From Geodermatophilus normandii (GTDB lineage: Bacteria; Actinomycetota; Actinomycetes; Mycobacteriales; Geodermatophilaceae): a DNA stretch of 64,000 bases. Under the pieces are notes generated by a model. The model did no database searches, was not told where the DNA came from, and was given only the letters and a program-made list of their open reading frames with translations. The stretch lies in assembly GCF_003182485.1 (NCBI RefSeq), contig NZ_QGTX01000001.1, positions 1,756,001-1,820,000 on the forward strand, in the 5' to 3' direction. Both the position numbers and the translations under genes were made by a program. Positions 1-8,532 of the stretch are shown here, in pieces (position 1 is the stretch's first letter; every line of letters begins with the position of its first letter).

Positions 1-113
1 TCCGGTGGATGGTCGAGGAGCTGCGCGTGGGCCTGTTCGCCCAGCAGCTCGGGACACCGCGGCCGATCTCCGAGCAGCGCGTCTACAAGGCCATCGACGC
101 CCTGACGGCCTAG
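1..113 (+). CDS. hrpA: ATP-dependent RNA helicase HrpA, C-terminal end (partial)
   Basis: Only the last 36 codons are present; the gene enters from the left edge in the frame starting at base 3 and ends at TAG 111-113. The residues include WMVEELRVGLFAQQLGTPRP, which I recognise as the extreme C-terminus (DUF3418 region) of bacterial HrpA DEAH-box RNA helicases. The function (RNA unwinding, ribosome-related RNA processing) is family knowledge; no helicase motif lies inside the window. Its stop shares the tetranucleotide CTAG with the stop of the convergent gene at 110-538. Confidence 0.8.
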   Translation, partial: RWMVEELRVGLFAQQLGTPRPISEQRVYKAIDALTA

Positions 114-538
114 GCGGGCGGGTCCTCGAGCGTCCCGGCCGAGGACCCGGGCTGGTCGCGCAGCAGCGCGGAGATCCGCTGGCGCGTGACGCCGAACATC
201 GCGGCGATCCGGTTGATGCTCACCGCTTCGGCCTGGAGCGCCCGCGCCTGGGCGCGCCGCCAGGAGGAGCCGGCGCCGGCCAGCGCGGAGAGCACCGTGG
301 AGATCCGCTCGACGACCAGCGGGCGGGTCTCCCCGCTGACGATGTCCAGCCAGCTGTCCCCCGAGCGGCGCCGGCCCAGCAGCTGCTGGGCGCGCTCGCG
401 GGCGTCCTGCAGTTCGACCGCGCACCGGTCGATCTCGCGGACGAGCTGCTCCAGCGCCGCGACCGCGGTGTCCCCGGGATCGTCCCCGGGATCGTCGCTG
501 GGCGTCGCCGGCGACGGGTGCGTGGGGCCTGTGACCAC
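110..538 (-). CDS. small helix-turn-helix protein, probable transcriptional regulator
   Basis: 142-residue protein read from GTG at 538, chosen because GGAGGA lies 3 nt upstream; a longer in-frame reading without a ribosome site is unlikely. The N-terminal 25 residues are Pro/Asp-rich and disordered. Residues about 25-100 are helical. Residues 101-127 (INRIAAMFGVTRQRISALLR) form a clear helix-turn-helix of the kind that reads A/T-poor palindromes. The exact family was not recognised. Upstream lie palindromic TTGCATGCAA-type sites overlapping its own promoter, so negative autoregulation and control of the divergent anti-sigma gene are plausible. The stop TAG overlaps that of hrpA (shared CTAG). 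Confidence 0.75.
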   Translation of the reverse strand: MVTGPTHPSPATPSDDPGDDPGDTAVAALEQLVREIDRCAVELQDARERAQQLLGRRRSGDSWLDIVSGETRPLVVERISTVLSALAGAGSSWRRAQARALQAEAVSINRIAAMFGVTRQRISALLRDQPGSSAGTLEDPPA

Positions 539-590
539 TGGTCCTCCTGCGCGGACGGCGGGCTGGTTCCACCGCGATCGGTTGGACACC

Positions 591-660
591 ACCGTACTGA
601 ACGGCCGTTGCATGCAACAGGCGTGACACGCAACAGCACTTGCACGCAACGGGGGTTGCA
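591..660. promoter_or_regulatory. palindromic operator cluster and promoter between HTH gene and anti-sigma gene
   Basis: A perfect 12-bp palindrome GTTGCATGCAAC lies at 607-618, a second TTGC-AC-GCAA at 640-649, and a half site GTTGCA at 655-660. On the minus strand a TACGGT -10-like element (596-591) sits just downstream of the first palindrome, which therefore covers the -35 region of the HTH gene. This arrangement suggests binding by the adjacent HTH protein; that assignment is inference. Confidence 0.55.
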
Positions 661-742
661 CTCGTGCGGGTCGGGTGGCAAGGTCGTCCCCGATTGAGTA
701 GCGCGCAATCGACCGGCGCGAGCCGCCGGTACGGGGGGACCG

Positions 743-1141
743 ATGTCGACACTCACCGCACGGGTGGACCTGCCGCCGTCGCCACGCAGCGTCCCCGCTG
801 CCCGGCACGTGGTCCGCGAGGCCCTGCTCGCCTGGCGGGCCCCGCAGGACGCCGGGGACGTCGCCCTCCTGGTGACCGAGGTCGTCGCCAACGTCGTCGA
901 CCACGTGGGCGGGGGGAGCGTCCTGTCCCTGGAGCTGGAGTACTCCGACGGATGGCTGCGCATCGCGGTGTCCGACGGGTCCGCCATCCGTCCCGTCGTC
1001 GGCGAGCTCCGCGGTGACCAGCCGCGCGGCCGGGGGATGCAGATCGTCGACGCGATCGCCGACCACTGGGGTGTCGAGGACGTCGAGGGCGGCAAGCGCG
1101 TCTGGTTCGTGCTCGCGCCCGGGCGCGGGCCGGTTGTTTGA
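743..1141 (+). CDS. RsbW-type anti-sigma / serine kinase ATP-binding protein
   Basis: 132-residue HATPase_c_2 protein. The N-box is ALLVTEVVANVVDHV (about residues 41-55) and the glycine-rich lid is RGRGMQIVDAIADHWG (about 93-108), typical of RsbW/SpoIIAB-like kinases that bind sigma factors or phosphorylate anti-sigma antagonists. It lacks fused domains and has no sigma or antagonist gene beside it, so its partner is unknown. The PAS-PP2C phosphatase at 25392-27068 belongs to the class that opposes such kinases, but linkage is not shown. A purine-rich ribosome site (ggggggac) precedes the ATG. Confidence 0.85.
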   Translation: MSTLTARVDLPPSPRSVPAARHVVREALLAWRAPQDAGDVALLVTEVVANVVDHVGGGSVLSLELEYSDGWLRIAVSDGSAIRPVVGELRGDQPRGRGMQIVDAIADHWGVEDVEGGKRVWFVLAPGRGPVV

Positions 1142-1201
1142 CCGCGGGGCTCGCCGGGGAGGGCTGGGGGAGACCGACGCCGTTCGACGGATGGAGACAG
1201 G

Positions 1202-1372
1202 ATGAGCGAGCCCACCAGCCACACCGAGGCAGCCGGCGAGGGCCTGTCCGACGAGGAGATGGTCGAGACCGTCGCCGGCCAGACCGACAGCGCCTCGGGC
1301 CACGCCTACAAGGCCGGCAAGGACTGGGACGGCGACGCGAGCCAGACGCCCGCGCCGCCGGACACGGAGTAA
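1202..1372 (+). CDS. small acidic hypothetical protein
   Basis: 56 residues from ATG 1202 to TAA 1370-1372, preceded by a ggagacagg ribosome site. The product is strongly acidic and polar (Glu, Asp, Thr, Ser), has no cysteine or membrane segment and is likely disordered. It follows the anti-sigma gene by 60 bp in the same direction and could be co-transcribed. No family was recognised. The codon pattern (G/C third positions) supports real translation. Confidence 0.6.
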   Translation: MSEPTSHTEAAGEGLSDEEMVETVAGQTDSASGHAYKAGKDWDGDASQTPAPPDTE

Positions 1373-1470
1373 GGACCCCCCGCCGCTCGCACGCTCGCGA
1401 CGGGACCCTGCAGGGGCCCAGCGGCTGACAGACTGCCTCCCGCCCGGCACCGGCCGGGCGGGAGGTGCCC

Positions 1471-2829
1471 GTGACGACGACGTCCCCGCGTTCGGCCCGG
1501 ACCGTTCCGGGCGACGGCCCCGCGCGGCCGGGCCTGTTGCGGCCGGTGCGCACGGCCACCCGCTACGCGGTGCGTCACGGGCTGCCGGCGGTCTACCTGG
1601 CCCGCGCCGCCCGCCGGGGCGACCCGGTCGGCCGCCTGCTGCGCGAGCCGGAGTCGCGCGAGGACCCCTACGACCTCTACGAGCAGCTGCGAGCCCGCGG
1701 GCTGCTGTCACCCAGCGCGCTCGGCCCGGTGACCACCTCGCACGCCGTCGCCACCGAGGTGCTGCGCTCCGACGCCGCCGGCGTGGGCTGGGACCGCTCG
1801 CAGGCGCCGGCGCTCGTCCGGTGGGCGCTGCGCTTCGGCGACGAGCTGGACGCCACCGGGGTCGCGGAGCCGCCGTCGATGCTGGTCACCGACCCGCCCG
1901 ACCACACTCGCCTCCGCCGGCTCGTGAGCCGGGCCTTCACGCCGCGCGCCACGCTGGCCGCCGAGCCGATGGTGCAGCGCACCGCCGAGACGCTGCTCGA
2001 CCGGCTGGCCGGCCGCGACGACGTCGTCGACCTGGTCGGCGCCTACGCCGCGCAGCTGCCGGTGCTGGTCATCGCCGACCTGCTCGCCGTCCCCGCCGAG
2101 CGGCGCGAGGACTTCCTGCGCTGGGGCGCCGCGGCGGCCGCCACCCTCGACCCCGGGCTGCCACTGCGCCGATACGTGGCCGCCGAGCGCGCGCTGCGGG
2201 CCATGCACGCGTTCCTGCGCGGGCACTTCGCCCGGCTGCGTCGCGACCCCGGCGAGGACCTGGTCAGCCGGCTGGTCACCCTCCCCGGCGACGAGGCCCT
2301 GACCGAGCGCGAGCTGCACGCCACGGTCATGCTGCTGCTCGGCGCCGGCTTCGAGACCACCGTCAACCTGCTGGGCAACGCCGTCGTCCTGCTCGACGCC
2401 CACCGCGACCAGTGGGACGCGCTGCGCGCCGACCCCGCCGGCTGGGACGGCGCGGTGGAGGAGGTGCTGCGCTCCGACAGCCCGGTGCAGCTGACCGGCC
2501 GCAGCATCGTCCGCGACACCGAGGTCGCCGGGATCGGGCTGCCGGCCGGCACGCGGGTCACGCTGCTGCTCGGCGCGGCCAACCGCGACCCCGCGGTGTT
2601 CGACGACCCCGCCCGCTTCGACGTCACCCGCGCCAACGCCCGCGACCACCTGGCCTTCTCCGGCGGCATCCACTACTGCCTGGGCGCCGGCCTGGCCCGG
2701 CTCGAGGGCGCCGTCGGGCTGCGGGTGCTCAGCGAGCACTTCCCGCGGCTGCGCGTGGCCGGCCGCCCGGTCCGGCGGGACCTGCAGACCCTGCGTGGCT
2801 TCGAGACCCTCCCCGTCCGCCTGCGCTGA
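1471..2829 (+). CDS. cytochrome P450
   Basis: 452 residues from GTG 1471, which has GGAGG at 1461-1465 five bases upstream; an in-frame GTG at 1465 overlaps that ribosome site and is less likely. The I-helix oxygen-activation motif AGFET is at about 292-296, the ExxR motif lies in VEEVLRSD, and the haem loop FSGGIHYCLG puts the thiolate ligand at about Cys403. Length and motifs fit soluble bacterial class I P450s that need a ferredoxin and reductase; neither gene is adjacent. The substrate cannot be deduced. It converges on cysN. Confidence 0.95.
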   Translation: MTTTSPRSARTVPGDGPARPGLLRPVRTATRYAVRHGLPAVYLARAARRGDPVGRLLREPESREDPYDLYEQLRARGLLSPSALGPVTTSHAVATEVLRSDAAGVGWDRSQAPALVRWALRFGDELDATGVAEPPSMLVTDPPDHTRLRRLVSRAFTPRATLAAEPMVQRTAETLLDRLAGRDDVVDLVGAYAAQLPVLVIADLLAVPAERREDFLRWGAAAAATLDPGLPLRRYVAAERALRAMHAFLRGHFARLRRDPGEDLVSRLVTLPGDEALTERELHATVMLLLGAGFETTVNLLGNAVVLLDAHRDQWDALRADPAGWDGAVEEVLRSDSPVQLTGRSIVRDTEVAGIGLPAGTRVTLLLGAANRDPAVFDDPARFDVTRANARDHLAFSGGIHYCLGAGLARLEGAVGLRVLSEHFPRLRVAGRPVRRDLQTLRGFETLPVRLR

Positions 2830-2885
2830 CGGCCCCTCGCAGGCCCCGACGCGGGCTCGCGAGCGCCGGGGGGAAGGGGGGTCCT

Positions 2886-4199
2886 TCAGCGGTGGGGCGG
2901 GAGCATCCCGGCGCCGACCGTGGCGTTGGTGGCCTCGTCGACGAGGATGAACCGGCCGGTGACCCGGTTGCGGTTGTAGTCGTCGACGAACAGCGGCTGC
3001 GTGGTGCGCAGCTTCACGCGGCCGATGTCGTTGAGGCCGAGCTCGCCGGCCTCCAGGTCCCGGTGCAGCGTGTTGACGTCGAGCCGGTAGGTCAGCTCCT
3101 TGACCATCGCGCGCACCGTGCGGGTCGTGTGCTTGACCGCCAGCCGCTGCCGCGGGCGCAGCGGCTCGTCGGCCATCCAGCAGACGAGCGCGTCGAGGTC
3201 CTGCGTCGCCTGCGGCACGTTGCCCGGGCGGCAGAGCAGGTCGCCGCGGGAGACGTCGACGTCGTCGGCGAGGCGCACCGTCACCGCCATCGGCGCGAAG
3301 GCCTGCTCGACCGGGCCACGCGGGCCGTCGATGCCGGCGACCGTCGTGGTCAGCCCGCTGGGCAGGACCTGTACCTCGTCGCCGGGGCGGAGGACCCCGC
3401 TGGCCACGGTCCCGGCGTAGCCGCGGTAGTCGTGGAAGGCGTCGGACTGCGGCCGGATGACGTACTGGACGGGGAAGCGGACGTCGACGAGGTTGCGGTC
3501 GCTGGCCACGTGCACGTGCTCGAGGTGGTGCAGCAGCGAGGACCCCTGGTACCAGGGCGCCCGCTCCGAGCGGCTGACCACGTTGTCGCCGTGCAGCGCC
3601 GAGATCGGCACGACGGTCAGGTCGGGGACGTCGAGCCGGGCGGCGAAGGCGCTGAACTCGTCGCGGATGGTCTCGAAGACCTCCTGCGACCAGTCGACGA
3701 GGTCCATCTTGTTCACCGCGACCACGAGGTGCGGCACCCGCAGCAGCGAGGCGAGGAAGGCGTGCCGGCGGCTCTGCTCGAGCATCCCCTTGCGCGCGTC
3801 GACGAGCACGATCGCGAGGTCGGCGGTGGAGGCGCCGGTGACCATGTTCCGCGTGTACTGCACGTGCCCCGGGGTGTCGGCCAGGATGAACGTCCGCCGC
3901 GGGGTGCTGAAGTACCGGTAGGCGACGTCGATGGTGATGCCCTGCTCGCGCTCGGCGCGGAGGCCGTCGGTGAGCAGCGCCAGGTCGACGTAGTCGCCCT
4001 TGCTCGCCCGCTCGATCGCGGCGTACTGGTCCTCGTAGACGGCCTTGCTGTCGTAGAGCAGCCGGCCGATCAGCGTGCTCTTGCCGTCGTCGACCGACCC
4101 GGCCGTGGCGATGCGGAGGATGTCCTTGCGCGCCGTCGCCAGCTCGGCCGCCTGCTCGGCGGCGGGGGAGTGGACGTCGACGGCGGACTGCTCGGACAT
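2886..4199 (-). CDS. cysN: sulfate adenylyltransferase subunit 1 (GTPase)
   Basis: 437 residues. The GTPase drives APS synthesis from sulfate and ATP with CysD. Motifs are G1 GSVDDGKS (34-41), G3 DTPGH (108-112) and G4 NKMD (163-166), followed by EF-Tu-like beta-barrel domains. There is no C-terminal APS kinase extension, so this is CysN and not CysNC, and no cysC gene is seen nearby. ATG 4199 was chosen because GGGGAGG lies about 10 nt upstream; the ATG at 4208 abuts that ribosome site. It lies 282 bp downstream of cysD with a small opposite-strand ORF between, so it may have its own promoter. Confidence 0.95.
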   Translation of the reverse strand: MSEQSAVDVHSPAAEQAAELATARKDILRIATAGSVDDGKSTLIGRLLYDSKAVYEDQYAAIERASKGDYVDLALLTDGLRAEREQGITIDVAYRYFSTPRRTFILADTPGHVQYTRNMVTGASTADLAIVLVDARKGMLEQSRRHAFLASLLRVPHLVVAVNKMDLVDWSQEVFETIRDEFSAFAARLDVPDLTVVPISALHGDNVVSRSERAPWYQGSSLLHHLEHVHVASDRNLVDVRFPVQYVIRPQSDAFHDYRGYAGTVASGVLRPGDEVQVLPSGLTTTVAGIDGPRGPVEQAFAPMAVTVRLADDVDVSRGDLLCRPGNVPQATQDLDALVCWMADEPLRPRQRLAVKHTTRTVRAMVKELTYRLDVNTLHRDLEAGELGLNDIGRVKLRTTQPLFVDDYNRNRVTGRFILVDEATNATVGAGMLPPHR

Positions 4200-4297
4200 G
4201 GCCTCCATCCTCCCCCGCCCGTCGGGGCCGCGGCGGCCGGGGCCGGAACGGGGGACGCTGGTGTGAGCAGCGCCACCGGGCGCGGGGAGGAGCGGGC

Positions 4298-4528
4298 GTG
4301 GGCGGGTTCGTGTTCCTCGTGCCGGTGCTGCTGGTCGTCGTCGCCGGCTACGCGGTCGGCTACGTCGTCGCCGAGGCGCTCGGCGTCGCCGCGCCCGAGG
4401 CGGTGGCCTGGCCGGTCGGCTTCCTGCTGCTCGCCGTCACCGTCGTCGTGCTGCTCCGCCACCTCCGCCGCCGCCGGAGGGCTAGAAGTAGCCCTCCTTC
4501 TTCCGGTCCTCCATCGCGGCGTCGCTGA
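4298..4528 (+). CDS. small two-helix membrane protein, hypothetical
   Basis: 76 residues from GTG 4298 with a good ribosome site (ggggagg, 7 nt upstream). Two hydrophobic helices (about 4-26 and 36-53) are followed by an Arg-rich tail, giving a hairpin topology with both ends in the cytoplasm. It runs opposite to its neighbours inside the cysN-cysD gap, and its last 47 bp overlap the 3' end of cysD. No family was recognised. A real small gene is favoured by the ribosome site and hydrophobic pattern, but chance cannot be excluded in DNA of this GC content. Confidence 0.5.
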   Translation: MGGFVFLVPVLLVVVAGYAVGYVVAEALGVAAPEAVAWPVGFLLLAVTVVVLLRHLRRRRRARSSPPSSGPPSRRR

Positions 4529-5408
4529 CCTTGTCGTCGCCGCGGGTGGCGCCGCGCTCGGTCATCCGGGTCACCGCGATCTCGGCGATGACGTCGGCGA
4601 CCGTCGTCGCCTGCGAGCGCACCGCGGCGGTGAGGTTGGCGTCGCCGACCGTGCGGTAGCGGACCGTCTCGCGGAACGTCGGCTCGCCCTCGCGCGGGCG
4701 GACGAACTCGTTGACGGCGTAGAGCATCCCCTGCCGCTCGACGACCTCCCGCTCCTGCGCCAGGTACAGCCCGGGGATCTCGATGCCCTCGCGGGCGATG
4801 TACTGCCAGATGTCGAGCTCGGTCCAGTTCGACAGCGGGAACACGCGGATCGACTCGCCGAGGTGGATCCGGCCGTTGTAGAGGTCCCACAGCTCGGGGC
4901 GCTGGTTCTTCGGGTCCCACTGGCCGAACTCGTCGCGGAAGGAGAACACCCGCTCCTTGGCCCGCGCCTTGTCCTCGTCGCGGCGGGCGCCGCCGAACAG
5001 CGCCGTGAAGCCGTGCTCCTCGACCGCGTCGAGGAGCACCGGCGTCTGGATCCGGTTGCGCGAGCCGTTGGGCTCCTCCTTGACCAGGCCGCGGGCCATC
5101 GCGTCGGGCACCGAGGCGACGACCAGCTCGACGCCGAGCTCGGCGACCCGCTTGTCGCGGAACTCGAGGACGTCGGGGAAGTTGAGCCCGGTGTCCACGT
5201 GCATCACCAGGAACGGGATGCGCGCCGGCGCGAACGCCTTGCGGGCCAGCTCCAGCATGACGATGGAGTCCTTGCCGCCGGAGAACAGCAGCACCGGGCG
5301 CTCGAGCTCGGCGGCCACCTCGCGGATGACGTGGATCGACTCGGCCTCGAGCGTCTCCAGCTGGGTGAGCCGGTAGTCGGGGGTCGTCACCGCTCCAGTG
5401 TCCGTCAC
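4482..5408 (-). CDS. cysD: sulfate adenylyltransferase subunit 2
   Basis: 308 residues of the PP-loop ATP pyrophosphatase family; SGGKDS is at 43-48 and the sequence continues with FLVMHVDTGLNFPDVLEFRD, typical of CysD. With CysN it forms adenosine 5'-phosphosulfate. The GTG start overlaps the cysQ stop by four bases (GTGA, 5405-5408), indicating translational coupling; an internal GTG six codons later has a GGAG closer by and is an alternative. Full length for the family. Confidence 0.95.
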   Translation of the reverse strand: MTDTGAVTTPDYRLTQLETLEAESIHVIREVAAELERPVLLFSGGKDSIVMLELARKAFAPARIPFLVMHVDTGLNFPDVLEFRDKRVAELGVELVVASVPDAMARGLVKEEPNGSRNRIQTPVLLDAVEEHGFTALFGGARRDEDKARAKERVFSFRDEFGQWDPKNQRPELWDLYNGRIHLGESIRVFPLSNWTELDIWQYIAREGIEIPGLYLAQEREVVERQGMLYAVNEFVRPREGEPTFRETVRYRTVGDANLTAAVRSQATTVADVIAEIAVTRMTERGATRGDDKVSDAAMEDRKKEGYF

Positions 5409-6139
5409 GCCGGTCGGCGGACGGCGGCCAGGAGGTCACCGGCCAGCTCCGGGCGGCACACCAGCAGGTCCGGCAGGGAGGGGTCGGGTCCGTTGTAGCG
5501 CAGCGGCGACCCGTCCAGCCGCAGCGCCGTCAGCCCCGCGGCCAGGGCGACGGCGACCGGCGCGGCCGAGTCCCACTGGTACATCCCGCCGGCGTGCACG
5601 TAGGCGTCCACCTCCCCGCGCACCACCGCGGTCACCTTGAAGCCGGCCGAGCCCATCGGCACCAGCTCGCCGCCCACCGCCTCGGCGGCCGCACCGGCCT
5701 GCGCGGGCGGCCGGGTGCGGCTGACCGCGATCCGGGGCGACCGGGCGACCGCCGGCGGCAGCCCGGGAGCCGGGTCGGTCACCAGCACCTCGCCGACGGC
5801 CGGCAGGGCCACGGCGGCGGCGGTCACCGTGCCGCCGGCCCACAGGGCCACGTGCACGGCGAAGTCGGACCGGTCCGTCTCGCCGTACTCACGGGTGCCG
5901 TCGAGCGGGTCGACGATCCACACGCGCCCGGCCTCGAGCCGGCTGCGGTCGTCGGCGGCCTCCTCGCTGAAGACGACGTCGTCGGGACGCTCGCCGGCGA
6001 GGACGGCGGTGATCGCGTCCTGCGCCGCGGCGTCGCCGGCATCGCCCAGCGCGCGCCCGGTCAGGCCGCCGGCGCGCAGCGCCATCAGCACGTCCGCCGC
6101 CGCCCGCGCCGCGGCGGCGGCGACCTCGACGTCCCTCAC
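5405..6139 (-). CDS. cysQ: 3'(2'),5'-bisphosphate nucleotidase CysQ (inositol-phosphatase fold)
   Basis: 244 residues. The metal-binding signature WIVDPLDGTREY (74-85), the Glu pair at 59-60 and the distal WDSAAP motif mark a Li-sensitive inositol monophosphatase-fold enzyme. Next to cysD and cysN the natural role is removal of 3'-phosphoadenosine phosphate formed during sulfate activation. Both ends are coupled by 4-nt GTGA overlaps, with the upstream thioesterase gene and the downstream cysD, so it is translated as part of one polycistronic unit. Confidence 0.9.
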   Translation of the reverse strand: MRDVEVAAAAARAAADVLMALRAGGLTGRALGDAGDAAAQDAITAVLAGERPDDVVFSEEAADDRSRLEAGRVWIVDPLDGTREYGETDRSDFAVHVALWAGGTVTAAAVALPAVGEVLVTDPAPGLPPAVARSPRIAVSRTRPPAQAGAAAEAVGGELVPMGSAGFKVTAVVRGEVDAYVHAGGMYQWDSAAPVAVALAAGLTALRLDGSPLRYNGPDPSLPDLLVCRPELAGDLLAAVRRPA

Positions 6140-6849
6140 TCGCCGGCCCCCGGCGCGGTCGCGTCGGTGGGCCGCGACGGCGGCGCGTGCCGGCCGGAGG
6201 CGTCGGTGACCCCCGCGAAGTACTCGGCGCGCAGCTCCTGGCGCGGCAGGACGAAGACCGCCCGCGCCTCGACCAGCGGCCGGTCCGGCGCGTCGGGCAG
6301 CGCGATCGTGCCGGTGACGACGGACTTGCGGCCGCCGGCCTCGGTCACCCGGGCCCGGCAGACGACGGGGGTGTCCAGCGGCACGGGGCGGCGGTAGTCC
6401 AGCTCCAGCCGGGCGGTCATGCCCCACAGGCCCGCGCGGATCGTCGCCGCGCCGAGCACCTGGTCCATCACCAGGCCGCTCATCCCGCCGTGCAGGAAGC
6501 CGGGCGGTCCCTCGTAGGCCAGGCCGAAGACCGCCTCGCCGACGACGCCGCCGGGCTCCTCCCGCAGCCGCAGCGGCGGGGCGAACGCGCTGCCGACCCC
6601 GGTCACCGGGTTGTAGACGCGGCGGAAGCGCACCGGGTCGTCGAGCGCCGACAGCTGTCCGGGCGGGCGGATCGATGCCGTGAGCCGGCCGGTGACCTCG
6701 CGCACGACCGCGGCGGCCGCGGTCAGGTCCGCGGCCGGGACCGACGTGCGCACCGAGGCGTCGACCAGGCCGCGCAGGGCCCCGCCGAGGTCGGCGACGG
6801 CGTCCATCAGCACGGCGTCGTACGGGGCTCCTCCGCTGTCAGTGCTCAC
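6136..6849 (-). CDS. PaaI-type thioesterase (hotdog fold)
   Basis: 237 residues from GTG 6849. A helical N-terminal region of about 100 residues precedes a hotdog domain with GPPGFLHGGMSGLVMDQVLG, the conserved HGG segment of PaaI/4HBT thioesterases; the acyl substrate is unknown. A TACCGT -10-like element ends 6 nt before the GTG, so the gene probably has its own leaderless transcript. It is also in frame with the upstream histidine kinase, with no stop between them; this is best explained as a lost stop rather than a natural fusion (see findings). The stop overlaps the cysQ start. Confidence 0.85.
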   Translation of the reverse strand: MSTDSGGAPYDAVLMDAVADLGGALRGLVDASVRTSVPAADLTAAAAVVREVTGRLTASIRPPGQLSALDDPVRFRRVYNPVTGVGSAFAPPLRLREEPGGVVGEAVFGLAYEGPPGFLHGGMSGLVMDQVLGAATIRAGLWGMTARLELDYRRPVPLDTPVVCRARVTEAGGRKSVVTGTIALPDAPDRPLVEARAVFVLPRQELRAEYFAGVTDASGRHAPPSRPTDATAPGAGE

Positions 6850-8532
6850 CGGCGGACGGTAGCCCCGCCGGGGCGGGGGCACCGCCGGGGGCACCGCCGG
6901 GCAGACCCCACGGCGCGCCCGCCGGGTCACTGCCGGGGCCACCGCCGGGGGCGCTGCCCGGTGCGCTGCCCGGGCCCCGCCGGGCAGGTCGGGGCCGGAG
7001 CGGGGCAGCCGCACCGTGAAGGTCGCGCCGCGTCCGGGGCCGGTGTCGAGGTGCACGTCGCCACCGTGCGCGGCCACGAGCGAGGCAACGATGGACAGCC
7101 CGAGCCCGGTCCCCCCGGCCACGCGGCTGCGCGAGGCGTCGGCGCGGTAGAAGCGCTCGAACACCCGGGCGGCGTCCTCGGGCGCCATGCCGGGGCCCTC
7201 GTCGGTCACCCGGAGCACCACCCGGTCGCCGCCGTCGCTGGTGTCCTCGCCGATCGAGACCGTGACCGGGGCGGTGTCCGGTGTGTGCACCAGCGCGTTG
7301 GTCACGAGGTTGCCCACGACCTGGCGCAGCCGGGCCTCGTCGCCGAGGACCACCGGCACCTCGGTGAGGGAGTCGTCCAGGTGGAGGCTGACCGGCCGGT
7401 CGGGCTGCAGGACGCGCGCGTCGTGGACGCTGTCGCCGGCGACCTCGGCGAGGTCGACCGGGGCGATGCTCAGCGGCCGCTGCTGGTCGAGCCGGGCCAG
7501 CTGCAGCAGGTCCTCGACCAGCACGCCCATCCGGCCGCCCTCGCTCTCGATGCGCTCCATGAGGCGGGCGACCTCCTCGGGGCCGGCGACCGCGCCCTGC
7601 CGGTAGAGCTCGGCGAAGCCGCGGATGGAGGTCAGTGGGGTGCGCAGCTCGTGGCTGGCGTCGGCGATGAACCGGCGCATCCGCTCCTCGGAGGCCCGGG
7701 CCTGCTCCTCGGAGGCCTGCTGGGACCGGAAGGCGGTCTCGATCCGGGCGAGCATCCCGTTGAGCGCCTGCGACAGGCGGCCGACCTCCGTGCGGTCGTC
7801 GCCCGCGGGCACCCGCTGGGACAGGTCGCCGGCGGCGATCGCCTGGGCGGTGCGCTCCACGCCGGCCAGCGGGCGCAGGCTGCTGCGCACCAGCCAGTAG
7901 CCGGCCACGCCCAGCGCCACCAGCACGACCAGTCCGACGACGACCTCGATGGACACCAGGCGGGCGATGACCCGGTCGTCGCGGTCGAGGTCGCCGCCGA
8001 CGACGATGGTCAGCCCGCCGGGCAGCTGCTCGGCCGTGACGAGCCACTTCGTGTCCCCGTCGCCGGAGGCCACCGTCCGGGCCGTCGACTCACCGGGGCG
8101 GCCGCCGCCCTCGCCCCGCGGGCCGCCGAACGCCACCGCGGCGTCGTCGGCGATCTCCTCCACGTCCTCGACGTCGAGGTCGGGCTGCTCGGCCGCCGTG
8201 AGCGGGCCGTTGAGCACGATGGGCGCCTCCTCGCCGGGCACCACGCAGGCCAGGTAGCTGTCGGGGTCCACGCCCCGCTGCCGGCCGCCCAGGTAGCAGC
8301 CGGCCAGGATGCGCTCGTCGGCCGTCGCGTCGCGGACGGTCTCCTCGAGCTGCTGGTCCAGCTGCGCGACCAGGTACCGCTTGAGCAGCGACGTCGCCGT
8401 GACCCCCGTGACGACCAGCGCCAGGGCCACCAGGACGAGCAGCAGCGCGACGAGCGTGATCCGCAGCGGCACCCGCGGGAGGCGGGGGCCGCTGCGGGCG
8501 GTCGCTCCGGGGAGCCCGGCGGGCCTGCTCAC
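6850..8532 (-). CDS. PhoR-like sensor histidine kinase; no in-frame stop before the thioesterase gene
   Basis: From GTG 8532, which overlaps the response-regulator stop (GTGA). TM1 is at about 22-44, then an extracytoplasmic domain, TM2, HAMP, the HisKA box DASHELRTPLTSIRG (phosphoacceptor His near residue 290), the N box NLVTNALVHT, and lids DEGPGMAPEDA and GGTGLGLSI. In the given sequence the frame continues through a Pro/Ala/Arg-rich tail straight into the thioesterase, an 798-codon open frame. Adding one C to the five-C run at 6947-6951 moves the tail into a Gly/Pro-rich frame that ends in TGA at 6841-6839, overlapping the thioesterase start. End coordinate is therefore approximate. Confidence 0.9.

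Noticed and set aside
1821-5498. A 1225-codon plus-strand ORF across P450, cysN and cysD
   Set aside because: Shadow frame: Arg/Pro/Ala/Gly-rich composition without motifs, lying over three well-identified genes in other frames.
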